Origin: Bacteroides faecichinchillae JCM 17102 | Lineage (GTDB): Bacteria > Bacteroidota > Bacteroidia > Bacteroidales > Bacteroidaceae | Assembly: GCF_000614145.1 (NCBI RefSeq) | Contig: NZ_BAKK01000013.1 | Coordinates: 47,216 to 111,215, forward strand | DNA: 64,000 bases | Direction of reading: 5' to 3' | Shown: positions 31,576 through 42,736 of the stretch, piece after piece | Layout of the letters: the number at the start of each line of letters is the position of its first letter | How positions within the stretch are numbered: the stretch's first letter is position 1 | Program-made: the position numbers and the translations under genes | Notes under the pieces: generated by a model | Told to the model about the DNA's origin: nothing | Database searches by the model: none | What the model saw: the letters and a program-made list of their open reading frames with translations, nothing else

Positions 31576-32157
31576 ATGCTTGATAACTTGAAGAAATATG
31601 ATATTATATTAGCCTCTAATTCTCCCCGCCGAAAAGAATTGATGTCAGGTTTGGGGGTTGATTATGTGGTGAGAACATTACCTGATGTAAACGAATCATA
31701 TCCTGACACATTAGTTGGAGGAGAAATTCCAGAATACATCTCGAGAGAAAAGGCCGATGCTTACCGATCTTTGATGAGACCAAGGGAATTATTGATTACA
31801 GCAGATACGATCGTCTGGTTAAATGGAAAAGTCCTTGGAAAACCGAGTGGGAGAGAGGAAGCTATCAAAATGTTACGTGCTCTTTCGGGAAAGTCTCACC
31901 AAGTTTTTACAGGAGTCTGTTTGACTACAACAGATTGGCAGAAAAGTTTTACGGTTGCTTCTGATGTACAGTTTGATGATTTATCAGACGAGGAAATTGA
32001 GTATTATGTAGACCGTTATCGACCGATGGATAAGGCGGGGGCATACGGGGTACAGGAATGGATTGGATATATAGGGGTTAAGTCTATCTCTGGAAGTTTT
32101 TTTAATATTATGGGGTTGCCCATACAGAAATTATATGTAGAGTTGAAGAAACTGTAA
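31576..32157 (+). CDS. maf: Maf family nucleoside triphosphate pyrophosphatase
   Basis: A 193-residue cytoplasmic house-cleaning enzyme that hydrolyses dTTP/UTP or modified nucleotides to monophosphates. It starts LDNLKKYDIILASNSPRRKE, with the Maf signature SNSPRR. ITADTIVW carries the catalytic Asp, and DKAGAYGVQEW the second motif. Last gene of the run; 193 bp of AT-rich sequence follow, empty except for the terminator of the opposite gene. Confidence 0.92.
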   Translation: MLDNLKKYDIILASNSPRRKELMSGLGVDYVVRTLPDVNESYPDTLVGGEIPEYISREKADAYRSLMRPRELLITADTIVWLNGKVLGKPSGREEAIKMLRALSGKSHQVFTGVCLTTTDWQKSFTVASDVQFDDLSDEEIEYYVDRYRPMDKAGAYGVQEWIGYIGVKSISGSFFNIMGLPIQKLYVELKKL

Positions 32158-32280
32158 TATAGTTATAAGGGGAATCAGACCTTCGGATAATACGGACTTT
32201 AAAGTTTTATTCGAAGTGTTTATTTTGATTCTTATTGGTTTTGAAAATTGGGGAGTTGAAGAAATAATATATACTGATAA

Positions 32281-32318
32281 ATAATAGCCCAGAACTAAAT
32301 AAAGATCTGAGCTATTAT
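32281..32318 (-). terminator. Terminator of the large TPR gene
   Basis: ATAATAGCCCAGA (32281-32293) and TCTGAGCTATTAT (32306-32318) form a 13-bp stem with one G-U wobble on the minus strand, 33 bp after the TPR gene stop, ending in TTATTTAT. Confidence 0.65.
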
Positions 32319-32350
32319 TGGTTATTACGACATTTCGTTGTTTGCGGTAA

Positions 32351-34557
32351 TTATAATAAATCCAACATTAAAGGTATATCTTCTTCTTGAATACCCTGTT
32401 TGAGAAGAGGTCCTTCGTCTTTGTGAAACATCTCTAAAAATTGTTCTCTGCTATCACTTATAGTTATTGCTTTTCCGTAAAAGACAGCAGCTTTCTGAAT
32501 GTCTCCCATTACCCAGGCAACGTGTCCGGCGTTCATGAAGTCAATAGCTAATGGCTTATGGTCTATTATTTTTTCGTAGTATTTTATAGCTTGTTCATAT
32601 TTCAATCCAATAAATGAACACCACCCGATACCACGCCATGCCCTGATACTATTATTTTCCATGAAATCCAATTTAAAGAAATAGTTTAATGCCTCTTCAT
32701 TTAATCCAAGTTCGGTGAGGCAGCTACCAATATAAAATGTTACATTAGTGTCATTTGGAGCTACTTCTTCTACCTTTTTATAATAGGTCAGTGCTGTTTG
32801 ATAATTTCGGTTCAGGCGATAGCAGGTCGCCAGATGACGATTGGTCCAAATGTTATCGGGTTTTAATGTATCCGCTTTCAGATAAGCATCGATTGCAGCT
32901 GCATATTTTCTTTGCTTTTGAAAAGCAAATCCAAGCTTCTGATAACATTCTGCAGCGTTCTCGTCTAAAGCTTCAATAGATTCCAGTTCTTCATAAATCT
33001 CAATTGCTTCATTCCAACGTTCTTTTTTTATGTAGAAGTCTGCAATCGGAAATAATATTTCGTCCCAATAGAGTACATTGTTGAGTGCGGGAATATGGTG
33101 CAGATCGAGTTTTTCTTTAAATATATCCCTGAACTCATGACGTCGTACACTGAGTTTAAAAAAACGATATAAAGTCATGTAAATATTGGTTGCTGACAGT
33201 TCCCGGTTTTTCAAAGAACTTTTTCAGTGTATCTGCATTCGACTTGTCTGTTAATTCTGTCATCTGCTGCTCATTAAGCTGGCTTAACATCATGTCTTGC
33301 TGTGACTTGGGCAACTGTTGGATAGTAAAAAAGAGCGAATATTTATCACTATTGCTGAAAAATCCCGATTGAAGTAGTATATCTAACAAGCTATTTTTTT
33401 CGTTTGTTTTTGATTCCAACATATTATGTACGTCGGATTGTTGTTTGGTGAAAGGATAAAACCAATTATGTACTTCCCGGAAAAACGGATAACTTTTTAG
33501 ACCGGCAAACGTACTCATATATACATCGGCACCTTCCAACTGCAATTCGTTCATTTCACGCAGCTTGTCACCTAAACCGGATTTCTCGATAGCTTCTTCC
33601 CAATCCGGATTCTTATCATTGTTTTCTTCTTCATTTTCTTCAATGCCAAAACGTGTATCTCGCATAGACGAAGCATTTTTCAACATTTCGGGAATAATCT
33701 CTTCTCTCATTTTTTATCTATCTTCTCCGTTTCCTGACAAAGTAACATTTGCTGGTAGATACGAGCGACATCTCTTTGGAAGAGAGGATCTTCCGCGATG
33801 AGATCTACTCTTTTGAGTAATTCAGTATAGAGGTTGAGACGATTCCTGTGAATATGGAAGATAATAACAAGACTTACCAATGCTCGTTGTTTCACATTGA
33901 TATTCGGATGTATGTATGCATCCAGTAGCCACATGATTTTACGTAAATCGAAACATTCCATCAGACTAAGCATGATTGCGCTGATAAATAAACACAAATC
34001 ATCTATCGACAGTTGTTCCGAAGCAAGCATGGCTTTTGCATCCTCTTCTTCTTGTGAATTCCATGAACTGTTTGTCCAACCTTCCAGAAAAAGAAATTTG
34101 AGGGTGTCTTCATGACGCTTCATAACTTCAAGTGTTTTTGCCTCGGATAGAAGTCCGCTTACTGCCAGATCGTCATTGAATGATTCCAAAATATGTAACA
34201 GCTTTTTAAGATCATAAGCTGCCAGACCATCCGTACGGGGAGTCCGGCGTACCTCATGATAATATCTTGATGATGCATTATCCAACATCAGCAAGCGTGA
34301 CTGATCGGCAATACTCCATGTATCCGCTAGAAGTTTACGATATACATTCCAACGTTCAGGGTCATTGACGCTTGGCGCATATAGTCTAGCATATATTTGT
34401 AAGAAGTCTGAAGCTGTTCCAGCTGTGTCCGTAAATTCCAATCGGGACATTGCCAGAGTAAAGACTCTAACTGCATTAATGCTTCTTTGAGTCTTTGACC
34501 TTCAAGAAGGGTACGTATATATGCGTATTGTTCATTAATTGTTTTTTCGTTCATCAT
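32351..34557 (-). pseudogene. Large tetratricopeptide repeat protein (three frameshifts)
   Basis: Four overlapping minus-strand frames rebuild one protein of about 735 residues. It starts MMNEKTINEQYAYIRTLLEG at 34557, runs through a helical middle part, and ends in classical TPRs such as AAIDAYLKADTLKPDNIWTN. The joins are one missing G at about 34371 (MRQGVNDPERWNVY), one missing A at about 33708 (EKIDKKMREEI), and one extra T at about 33160 (HDFISFFKLSVRR). The net sum restores a multiple of three. The middle junction could instead be a real ATGA overlap of two genes. Likely a cytoplasmic protein-interaction scaffold; no signal peptide or enzyme domain is seen. Confidence 0.78.
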
Positions 34558-34642
34558 TGTTCAACTATTTATTTCAGCATATGAATAAATACTGTTTATT
34601 CTATAACAAAAAGAATGCCAAAAAGGATATGAGAGAAAGTTT

Positions 34643-35685
34643 CTAAAATCTGACTTGTATTTGTGTTTGTATCAGATTGGAGTTTTTAAGCCCATTCCCT
34701 TTTTTGCCGCAGAATGTATATTGTGCCTGCAAACGACATCTGGGATAAAACCAATATTGTAGCCCCGCGATATAATTATTTTGTTTGATATCAGCCGCCT
34801 TATTCGGGTTGAAATAATCGAAAGAAGCAATAAAGTCAAAGTTACGCACTAATTGTAGACTTCCTGTTGCATAGAATCCTTCACTTTTTACATTGCGGTC
34901 TTTTCCTGCCAAATATTCAGAACGGAGACTGATTTTCGAAGATGTGACGACACCTCCTATACTCCAACGTTTCTTTGCATAATTTTCTCCAGATTTGATC
35001 CCTGTATATTCTGAGTCAGCTATGGCATGTCCCGTTCCCCGAATAAACGAACCACCGACTGATAGCCATTTTAGCGGATAAATCATAAGATTGCCAACAA
35101 TATCTTTCTGACTATTTTTATCTTTAGTATTCATTCCCTGTCCATTTATTATGGCTGCTTTATACTGTAAAAAGTCATTGAATAGTTTTCCATGTAGCAT
35201 CAAACCGATATCCCGTCCGGAGGTCATGCCATAGCATTTATCACTACCACTAACTCCTGCCAAATAACATACAGATTGAGAATAGCAATAAATTAATTCT
35301 ACGGTTGTGGGAGATAATTCGTTCTCAATGGTATAAGGAATTTTGAATTCTCCGATACGTGCTGTGAGCCCATTAAATAACTTATAATCTGTATAGATCT
35401 CCAGTAACATGCCGCTATTATAGAAATCGTACATAAAGTCACAAGTCCATCGATCGGTTATTTTACCGTGAGCCATAAAGATGATACGTTTAATGTCGAA
35501 CGTATTATCCGGTTTGGCTGCATCATCGTATGTGTAGCCGAGCTGGGCATAACCTGCAAGACTGATTCGCTCTTTCAAAGTATTGACGACCTGATTGAGC
35601 GTTTTGTTTTCCTGAGCGATAAGGTACTATGTATATTTAGTATACTTAATACGATGATTAGAAATCGGAGAATTGTCTTTTGCAT
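34643..35685 (-). pseudogene. Outer membrane porin, phosphate-selective porin-like (frameshifted)
   Basis: An outer-membrane beta-barrel of about 347 residues. The signal peptide MQKTILRFLIIVLSILNIHS starts at the ATG at 35685. One missing base at about 35616 separates it from AQENKTLNQVVNTLKERISL and the barrel, which shows alternating aromatic strands, for example AGYAQLGYTYDD, and ends QIQVRF with the C-terminal aromatic. GEFKIPYTIE fits the O/P porin group. It lies 12 bp after the solute-binding lipoprotein gene, suggesting a shared uptake task. Confidence 0.8.
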
Positions 35686-35697
35686 AAGTCATTATTA

Positions 35698-36662
35698 TTA
35701 CATAATGGTTGGTTCGGAGTGAATATATGTTGTGTCTATTAGATTATTTGCTCTATATGATTTAGGTATGCGATGATTAGCTTTTAACCAATTTACGGCC
35801 TTCTCTATTGCTTCAGGTGAGGGTCGTGTTGCTTTTTTGTAAGCGGGAAGTGCAATTAATCCAGTTAGATTTTTCGGGACACCTATTTCTACTAACACTT
35901 GTTCCCATTCTTTTTGCGGATGTGTCTTAATATAGCCTACACCGAGGTTGTAACCTGTAATAAGTAGTTCGATTTCTCTTCTTTTTTCATTCAGGGCTTT
36001 TAGGGAAAAAGCGGTAACAGTAAAGTCAATATCTAATTCTCGGGTGCTAACTAAAGAACGGTGTCCATTATCCATCGCAAGAGAGGCGGCAGGATCGGGT
36101 AGAAAGGAAGCGTCTAGCTGCTTAAAGTCTAACATTTGTAAACGCAGAGGAATTTGCCCTATTTCCGGTTTGTTTATTTCCGAAGATTTTATTCCTGCTT
36201 TATCTAATAATAAATCGGTTGCATATTCAATAATTGTATTCCGCGATACAGCGATATTTTTCTCTTTGAGTTGTTTTAATTGGTTGATATTACTTTCTTT
36301 AGAGACGATAAAGCAAAAATAACTGTCGTTTTTTTGAATCAGTCTTAGATTGGTATGATGGCTAGCTTGCAATATTACAGCACTCGAATAATCAGTAATA
36401 ATACCGTCTACTTGATGAGCCTGAAATGCAGCATCCCGATCGTTGGCAGAATAAAAAGGAAAGATCGTTAAATTTAATCCTAACGAGTCATAGATACCTT
36501 GCTTTTGAGCAATGTAGTAAGGTAATCCTTCTAAAGTTGGCATCATTCCTAATGTGAGCGGTTGTAGTTCGGATGAAGCAGAAAAAAACTTTCTCCTTTT
36601 TTTCTCTGGCAAGAAGAAAGGAAAGAAAGTAAGATACAAAACACAAGTATCAGCTTTTTCAT
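35698..36662 (-). pseudogene. ABC transporter substrate-binding lipoprotein, NMT1/SsuA-like (N-terminal frameshift)
   Basis: A periplasmic binding protein-like lipoprotein of about 321 residues. The ATG at 36662 gives MKKLILVFCILLSFLSSCQ, a clear lipobox. One base missing in the A7 or T7 run at about 36585-36605 separates this from FSASSELQPLTLGMMPTLEG. The body matches the NMT1/ThiY fold: LPYYIAQKQGIYDSLGLNL, DGIITDYSSAVIL, AASLAMDNG. The ligand could be a nitrogen- or sulfur-containing small molecule, or a pyrimidine precursor; no ABC permease or ATPase is next to it. The porin follows. Confidence 0.82.
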
Positions 36663-36682
36663 GCCTTAATATTTATAATGAA

Positions 36683-36710
36683 GGGCAATTCTTTTCACAA
36701 AGAACTGCCC
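36683..36710 (-). terminator. pgk terminator
   Basis: GGGCAATTCTTT (36683-36694) pairs with AAAGAACTGCCC (36699-36710), a 12-bp stem with one wobble and a four-base loop, 45 bp after the pgk stop. Confidence 0.7.
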
Positions 36711-36754
36711 TTTACAATCTATATAGATTTTAACACTATTTCCACTAATTGGAC

Positions 36755-38014
36755 TTATTCTTTGATAGCAGCAATACCCGGAAGAACTTTTCCTTCGATT
36801 GCTTCGAGCAATGCCCCGCCACCAGTAGAAACGTAAGATACACCGTCAGCCAAACCGAACTTGTTTACACAAGCTACTGAGTCGCCACCACCTACAAGTG
36901 AGAATGCACCGTTCTTAGTTGCTTCTACGATCGCTTCACCTACTGTACGTGAACCATGCGTAAAATTGTCGAATTCGAATACACCTGTAGGACCGTTCCA
37001 AAGAATAGTCTTAGATTGTTTGATAACGTTAGCGAAGATTTCTTCAGTCTTAGGACCAATATCAAGACCTTCCCATCCGTCAGGAATTTCATTAACAGGA
37101 CAGAACTGAGTATTAGCGTCGTTAGAGAAAGCGTCAGCAATTTTAGCATCTACAGCCAATACTAGGTTTACACCTTTTTCTTTAGCTTTCTTTACCAGTT
37201 CCAAAGCGAGGTCAAGTTTGTCATCTTCACAAATAGAGATACCAATCTTACCACCCATTGCTTTAGTAAATGTATAAGTCATACCACCTGCAATGATCAG
37301 ATTATCTACCTTGTTCAACAGGTTTTCGATAATTTCGATCTTTGAAGAAACCTTAGAACCACCCATGATAGCTGTGAACGGACGTTTAATGTCATTCAAT
37401 ACCTTATCAACAGCTTTCACTTCTTTTTCCATCAGGTAACCGAACATCTTATTATCTGCATCGAAGTATTTAGCGATCAACGCTGTAGAGGCATGAGCAC
37501 GATGAGCAGTACCGAATGCGTCATTTACATAACAATCAGCATAGGAAGCCAGTTTTTTTGTAAATTCTTTTTGATTTTCTTTTACAACTTTTTTAGCAGC
37601 AGCTTTTTCTTCGTCTGTTGCATCTTCTGCCAAACCTCTTGGCTTGCCTTCTTCCTCAGCATAGAAACGGAGGTTTTCGAGAAGCAGAACTTCTCCCGGT
37701 TGTAATGCAGCAGCCTTAACAGCAGCTTCTTCGCCCATGCAGTCATTAGCAAACTGAACTTCAACGCCCAGTAATTCTGACAGATGTTTGATGATATGTT
37801 TTAAAGAGAATTTATCGGCAACGCCTTTCGGACGGCCCAAGTGAGAACCGATGATAATACTACCGCCGTCTGCCAGAATCTTCTTTAAAGTAGGAAGAGC
37901 TGCACGCATACGAGTGTCATCTGTAATGTTGAAGTTTTCGTCCAGAGGTACATTGAAGTCCACGCGAACAAATGCCTTTTTACCGGCAAAATTGAATTTG
38001 TCAATTGTCTGCAT
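36755..38014 (-). CDS. pgk: Phosphoglycerate kinase
   Basis: A 419-residue glycolytic enzyme making ATP and 3-phosphoglycerate from 1,3-bisphosphoglycerate. It opens with [20 protein letters not shown], the substrate-binding family signature, followed by GSHLGRPKG. The C-terminal nucleotide domain shows [20 protein letters not shown] and LVGGGDSVA. The frame is intact, the length normal, and it has its own promoter and terminator. Unusual only in the lysine-rich insertion near residues 125-150. Confidence 0.97.
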   Translation of the reverse strand: MQTIDKFNFAGKKAFVRVDFNVPLDENFNITDDTRMRAALPTLKKILADGGSIIIGSHLGRPKGVADKFSLKHIIKHLSELLGVEVQFANDCMGEEAAVKAAALQPGEVLLLENLRFYAEEEGKPRGLAEDATDEEKAAAKKVVKENQKEFTKKLASYADCYVNDAFGTAHRAHASTALIAKYFDADNKMFGYLMEKEVKAVDKVLNDIKRPFTAIMGGSKVSSKIEIIENLLNKVDNLIIAGGMTYTFTKAMGGKIGISICEDDKLDLALELVKKAKEKGVNLVLAVDAKIADAFSNDANTQFCPVNEIPDGWEGLDIGPKTEEIFANVIKQSKTILWNGPTGVFEFDNFTHGSRTVGEAIVEATKNGAFSLVGGGDSVACVNKFGLADGVSYVSTGGGALLEAIEGKVLPGIAAIKE

Positions 38015-38068
38015 AATACTCTATTTTATTTTAAAAGTGTTTAAGTTCATCAATTTTTTGATTGACCG

Positions 38069-38076
38069 CAAAGTTA
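38069..38076 (-). promoter_or_regulatory. pgk promoter, -7 box TAACTTTG
   Basis: On the minus strand TAACTTTG matches TAnnTTTG perfectly, 54 bp before the pgk ATG, and lies between nth and pgk, so pgk can be transcribed alone. Confidence 0.55.
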
Positions 38077-38107
38077 CTATTTATTTCCGTTCCTTACTAT
38101 TAAATCG

Positions 38108-38785
38108 TTATTTATTCTTGGCTTTTGGTGCCTCTTTTGCAACTTTATAGGTGTTATAGAAATATTTGCACATCATTTGTAAACCGCAGGTGTCACATTT
38201 AGGAGTTCGTGCCTGACAAACATAACGACCGTGAAGGATAAGCCAATGATGAGCTTTTGCTACTAAACTTTCCGGGATATTCTTCATTAATTCTTTTTCA
38301 ACACTGAACGGAGTTGTACAACTGTCGGGTACCAGTCCAATCCGATGACTGACACGGAATACATGTGTATCCACTGCCATTGCCGCTTTGTTGAATACAA
38401 CCGATTGAATAACATTTGCCGTCTTTCTTCCTACTCCGGGTAATTTTATCAGATCTTCCAGATTATCAGGTACTTCACTGTTGAAGTCCTTTACTAGCAT
38501 TTTCGCCATGCCAACTAGATGTTTGGCTTTATTATTCGGATAAGAAACGCTTCGGATATATTCGAAAACCACTTCCGGTGTAGTTTCGGCAAGTACCTCC
38601 GGAGTTGGGAAATCTTTGTATAGTGGTGGGGTAATTATATTCACCCGTTTATCTGTGCATTGTGCAGAGAGGATGACTGCAATCAGTAACTCATAAGGAT
38701 TTTTGTAATGTAGTTCCGTTTCGGCTACCGGCATATTTTCCTGAAACCAGGCAATAACCTTTTCATAACGTTCTGTTTTTCTCAT
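38108..38785 (-). CDS. nth: Endonuclease III
   Basis: A 225-residue base-excision DNA glycosylase/AP lyase for oxidised pyrimidines. The helix-hairpin-helix LPGVGRKTANV with the catalytic Lys, and the following VDTHVFRVSHR containing the catalytic Asp, are intact. The iron-sulfur loop C-x6-C-x2-C-x5-C is present as CQARTPKCDTCGLQMMC. It begins inside the stop codon of the MFS gene (ATGA overlap), so the two are translationally coupled. Confidence 0.95.
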   Translation of the reverse strand: MRKTERYEKVIAWFQENMPVAETELHYKNPYELLIAVILSAQCTDKRVNIITPPLYKDFPTPEVLAETTPEVVFEYIRSVSYPNNKAKHLVGMAKMLVKDFNSEVPDNLEDLIKLPGVGRKTANVIQSVVFNKAAMAVDTHVFRVSHRIGLVPDSCTTPFSVEKELMKNIPESLVAKAHHWLILHGRYVCQARTPKCDTCGLQMMCKYFYNTYKVAKEAPKAKNK

Positions 38786-39981
38786 CTTAGTTTATTTTTA
38801 TGGTAGTGAGGTGTTACTTTCAAATTGAAGTAAATAGCAGATACTACAGTTAGGCAAGCTCCGAAAAGATATGCCTTGTCGAAAGTACTGATTTCGGCAA
38901 TATAACCTCCAGTCAGCATTCCGATACCAATTCCTACATCCCAAGATGTAAGGTATGTGGAAGTTGCTGTTCCACGCTGGTTGTTAGGGGCCAGATTTAC
39001 AAATAATGTATTGAAAGCCGGAAACATGATTCCGAATCCGATACCAAGTAATAAGGCGATTCCGAAAAAGATAATCATGCAGACATTATCATTCCAATGA
39101 ATCAGATATACACAGGAAGCGAGTAGAAAAAAACTGAATACAACGAGGTAAAGCCCTGCTGCAATTACTTGTGTAATCTTTCCCCGATCAACTATTTTTC
39201 CTGAAAATATTCGTGAAATTGCCATACCAATTGCCATAAAGGTGAAGAAAAAACCAGTTTGAGTATTGAGGCCAATTTGGCGGGCATACATGGCAACATA
39301 ATTGGTTGTCATCCCATAAGGGATGGAAAGTAATAATAAGCTAAATCCGGCAGGTAATCCTTTTAATAAAATAAAACGGTCTAGGGAAATCGGTTCCCGT
39401 TTTACAGGAGGCTTATAAGGTGTCTTTACCAGATTCGCTGCCAGAAATCCTAAAATACAGGAACCAAGTGAATAACAAAAAATTGTGCCGAAAGTTACTC
39501 CTGCATCATGAAGAAATAGCCCGAACATCGGCCCGATAGACATAGCTATATTATTGGTAAGTCCATAATATCCTAATCCTTCTCCTCTGCGTGAAGATGG
39601 CATAATATCGATGACAACTGTATTGCCACCTACTGTTACCATTCCGAAAGAAACACCGTGAATGATTCGGACTATAATAAATAAGGTAAGGCTACCGGCA
39701 ATCAGATATCCTGCAAACATCAGCATAAAGATGAAGTATGCAAATAGATAAAGAGGTTTACGTGCAAATGTGTCAAGTAGGTAACCAGAAAATGGGCGGA
39801 TACAAAGTGCTGCTACCGTATAACAAGAGAGCACCATGCCAATAGTAGAATTACCCGCTTGAAAAAACTCAGACAAATAGAACGGCAAAACTGGAATCAG
39901 CAACCAGAATCCAAAGTAGAGTAAGAAATTGGCTGCCAAGATGAAACAGTAACTGGATGTAATGAGCCTATCTTTTGCCAT
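38782..39981 (-). CDS. MFS transporter
   Basis: A 399-residue inner-membrane protein with about 12 transmembrane helices of the major facilitator superfamily. The loop after helix 2 reads GYLLDTFARKPLYLFAY (family pattern G-x-x-x-D-x-x-x-R-K/R). Helix 5 has GLTNNIAMSIGPMFGLFL, with the G-P motif seen in drug/proton antiporters. The substrate is unknown; a sugar or drug exporter is equally possible. It is the upstream partner of nth, with a four-base overlap. Confidence 0.87.
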   Translation of the reverse strand: MAKDRLITSSYCFILAANFLLYFGFWLLIPVLPFYLSEFFQAGNSTIGMVLSCYTVAALCIRPFSGYLLDTFARKPLYLFAYFIFMLMFAGYLIAGSLTLFIIVRIIHGVSFGMVTVGGNTVVIDIMPSSRRGEGLGYYGLTNNIAMSIGPMFGLFLHDAGVTFGTIFCYSLGSCILGFLAANLVKTPYKPPVKREPISLDRFILLKGLPAGFSLLLLSIPYGMTTNYVAMYARQIGLNTQTGFFFTFMAIGMAISRIFSGKIVDRGKITQVIAAGLYLVVFSFFLLASCVYLIHWNDNVCMIIFFGIALLLGIGFGIMFPAFNTLFVNLAPNNQRGTATSTYLTSWDVGIGIGMLTGGYIAEISTFDKAYLFGACLTVVSAIYFNLKVTPHYHKNKLR

Positions 39982-40038
39982 AAATGAATAATATATTCAG
40001 CAACTCTTTAGGATGCGTATCGTTTCAGAGATAAATTT

Positions 40039-40059
40039 ACCCAGGACAAAGTCCTGGGT
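40039..40059 (-). terminator. pheS terminator
   Basis: ACCCAGGAC (40039-40047) and GTCCTGGGT (40051-40059) form a perfect 9-bp stem with a three-base loop, 66 bp after the pheS stop. Confidence 0.65.
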
Positions 40060-40124
40060 TATTATCATTAGTTAGGTTTTCCCCGAATAAATTCTGTTAG
40101 CGGATTATAAACCGCTTTGAATTT

Positions 40125-41143
40125 TTAATATGCCGCTTCAAATTCTTTTAAGAAGCGTGTATCATTTTCAGAGAACATTCGGAGGTCTTTTACCTGATAC
40201 TTCAGGTTAGTGATACGTTCAATACCCATACCGAGAGCATAACCACTGTATATTTTGCTATCGATTCCGTTAGCATCCAATACGTTAGGATCTACCATAC
40301 CACAACCAAGGATTTCCACCCAACCGGTATGTTTGCAGAATGGGCAACCTTTACCACCGCAAATGTTACAACTGATATCCATTTCTGCGCTAGGCTCAGT
40401 GAATGGAAAATAAGACGGACGCAAACGAATCTTTGTATCTGCCCGAACATTTCTTTGGCGAAGAGCAACAATACTTGTTTCAGATCAGTAAATGATACTT
40501 CTTTATCTACATACAAGGCTTCTACTTGGTGGAAGAAACAGTGTGCACGATAGCTGATTGCTTCGTTACGATATACACGTCCCGGACAGATGATACGGAT
40601 AGGGGGCTGAGAAGCTTCCATCACGCGAGTCTGTACAGACGAAGTGTGGGTGCGTAGTAGAATATCCGGATGAGATTCAATAAAGAAAGTATCCTGCATA
40701 TCACGTGCCGGGTGGTCTTCTGCAAAATTCAGTGCAGAGAACACATGCCAGTCATCTTCGATTTCAGGACCTTCAGCAATACTGAATCCTAAACGGGCGA
40801 AAATATCGATAATTTCATTTTTTACAATAGAAAGCGGGTGACGGGTACCGAGTTCCACGGGGTATGCGGAACGTGTCAAATCTACTCCATCGCAACCGTT
40901 GTCTTGATTCTCGAACTGTTCTTTTAGCGCGTTGATTTTGTCCTGCGCAATAGTTTTTAGTTCATTCAATTTCATGCCGACTACTTTTTTCTGTTCGGCA
41001 GCTACGTTTCGGAAATCAGCCATTAAATTATTAATGGCACCCTTCTTACTGAGATATTTAATGCGGAGAGCTTCAAGTTCTTCGGCATTGGAGGCATGCA
41101 TTGCTTCCACCTCTTTCAGAAGTTGTTCAATCTTGGCTATCAT
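40125..41143 (-). pseudogene. pheS: Phenylalanyl-tRNA synthetase alpha subunit (frameshifted, almost surely a sequencing error)
   Basis: The gene product, with PheT, charges tRNA-Phe and is essential. The frame from 41143 runs through the N-terminal coiled coil and motif 2 region (GRVYRNEAISYRAHCFFHQVE). It then goes wrong after FAKEMFG. Restoring one G at about 40442 gives [20 protein letters not shown] and motif 3, [11 protein letters not shown], to the stop at 40125. The repaired length of 339 residues is exactly typical. No second pheS is visible in this window, so a real frameshift would be lethal unless another copy exists. Confidence 0.96.
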
Positions 41144-41185
41144 ATTTTTGATGTATTGTTATTCTGTTTCTTGGTAAAAACCGTG

Positions 41186-41232
41186 CAAAGATACAATTTT
41201 ATCACGAACCTTCGAAATATTTTGTATCTTTG
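41186..41232. promoter_or_regulatory. Divergent promoters of pheS and the TonB-C gene
   Basis: A minus-strand -7 box TATCTTTG (41186-41193) faces pheS and a plus-strand TATCTTTG (41225-41232) faces the TonB-domain gene. Both match the consensus perfectly, with 31 bp between them, so the two polymerase footprints must overlap. Confidence 0.6.
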
Positions 41233-41262
41233 TTGCTGACTTACACCGAAAACCGACAATAT

Positions 41263-42303
41263 ATGAAAAAGATTGTTATATTTCTTCTTCTTTTATTTTT
41301 TTCTTTTCATCTCCCGGCCCAGACTGATTACTTGGAACCGGTAAAACCTTTAGATACCTATCCGGGCGAACTAGGAGAATATTATCGGAATGTATTTTCT
41401 TTATTAAACACAGACTTTCAGCAACAACCTTATGCCCGATTTACAGTAATTCCTTCTTTTTCACCTGAATATGCTATGTCGGTTGAAAAGAAAAATGGAC
41501 GTTATTGCCTGATTTCAAATACATTGTCCCGTACTTACTGGCAAGCAGAGAAAGGAACAGTAAAAGCGGAAAAGAAATCAGTTTTTATCAGTCAGTCTTT
41601 GTATTTGTCTTTAGGAACTATTTTTCGATTGGTGACTAGTCAGATTCAAGATTTGGATGGCTCTACTGCAGGTTTGGATGGTGTTGTTTATTATTTTACT
41701 TCGGTTGATAATAAAGGTAACGTTTTAAGCGGGCGGAAGTGGTCGCCAAAAAAAGGATCTTTGATGGAACGTCTTGTGTTGGTCTGTCAATCAGCCTATT
41801 TATTATCTATAGGTGAGAGTATTTCTGAAGATGCATTAGCGAATGAAGCAGATGTTTTGTTGAAGGAATTACAGAAACGTACAAAAGAACAACCGAATGC
41901 TCATAAACGTCCAATATATGTTGGTATTTATGAATTAGGTCCTCAACTTGTGACCAATTCCGGTAAATTGGTAGAAGTAACTCCTACGCTTTCTTCCTGT
42001 ACCCCGGAAGAATATATAGAAGCTGAAATGATCTATCCGGAAAGTTTATTGACAAAAAATATAGAAGGCTATGTACTATGTGAATTTACAATTGATAAGA
42101 CGGGAGCTGTCCTTCGCCCTCATATCTTAAAGTCCACCCATTCTGGATTTGCGGAAGAGGTATTGCGCATTGTTAAAGAAATGCCGAATTGGATACCGGC
42201 AATGGCTGAAGATAAAGCAGTGGAAACAAATTATACTCTTTATGTTCCGTTCCGTATTCAGACTTATCGGGAGCATTTGCAGAAAAAAATCTCCCAAAAA
42301 TGA
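41263..42303 (+). CDS. TonB C-terminal domain protein, secreted
   Basis: A 346-residue protein with the signal peptide MKKIVIFLLLLFFSFHLPAQ; the ATG at 41263 is preferred to 41230 because it sits directly before the signal sequence and 31 bp after the -7 box. Residues about 30-230 match no family that I recognise. The C-terminal 90 residues form a TonB-like domain (GYVLCEFTIDKTGAVLRPHI, then EVLRIVKEMPNWIPA). There is no transmembrane anchor like that of true TonB, so it is probably a periplasmic or outer-membrane-associated protein. Confidence 0.82.
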   Translation: MKKIVIFLLLLFFSFHLPAQTDYLEPVKPLDTYPGELGEYYRNVFSLLNTDFQQQPYARFTVIPSFSPEYAMSVEKKNGRYCLISNTLSRTYWQAEKGTVKAEKKSVFISQSLYLSLGTIFRLVTSQIQDLDGSTAGLDGVVYYFTSVDNKGNVLSGRKWSPKKGSLMERLVLVCQSAYLLSIGESISEDALANEADVLLKELQKRTKEQPNAHKRPIYVGIYELGPQLVTNSGKLVEVTPTLSSCTPEEYIEAEMIYPESLLTKNIEGYVLCEFTIDKTGAVLRPHILKSTHSGFAEEVLRIVKEMPNWIPAMAEDKAVETNYTLYVPFRIQTYREHLQKKISQK

Positions 42304-42371
42304 TTAAAAAAGGGAACTTTTCTCCTTGTTTTATTGTAGTAATACGGTAAACCATTAAAAGTAAAAACATT

Positions 42372-42581
42372 ATGGATGATATGATTAATAGGCACGACTC
42401 GATCGCCGAAGAAAATATCGAGCCGAACGGACGTCCCGCATCCAATCAGTTTGGAGAATGGAGTGAAGAAGTTTCCAGCCGTGCGGATAATGTGTATAAA
42501 GATAAAAAACATCTTACGAAGAAAGAACGTGAAAAACGTTTGAAGGAAATGGACGAAGTAGTAAAGGAAGATTTGGAATAA
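42372..42581 (+). CDS. Small highly charged hypothetical protein
   Basis: A 69-residue hydrophilic protein, with no signal or membrane segment, ending in a lysine- and glutamate-rich helix (KKEREKRLKEMDEVVKEDLE). An ATG at 42381 is an alternative start. It lies 68 bp after the TonB-C gene with no terminator between, so it may share its transcript. Function not recognised. Confidence 0.6.
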   Translation: MDDMINRHDSIAEENIEPNGRPASNQFGEWSEEVSSRADNVYKDKKHLTKKEREKRLKEMDEVVKEDLE

Positions 42582-42736
42582 GTCTTTAAATTGGGGTATG
42601 ATATTTATTGTTCTTAATAGGTTATTCTTTTATTAAATGAGTAATGAAGTTATCTATTTGAGAATAATAAATATCATATTTTTATGTTTGAGGTATATTC
42701 AATTCTTCTTTTACCTCTTTCATAATGCCTTATTTG

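Noticed and set aside
33707..33710. ATGA overlap as a true boundary between two TPR genes
   Set aside because: It is possible, but adding one A gives a single chain, and the sum of the three repairs restores a multiple of three, so one gene is preferred.
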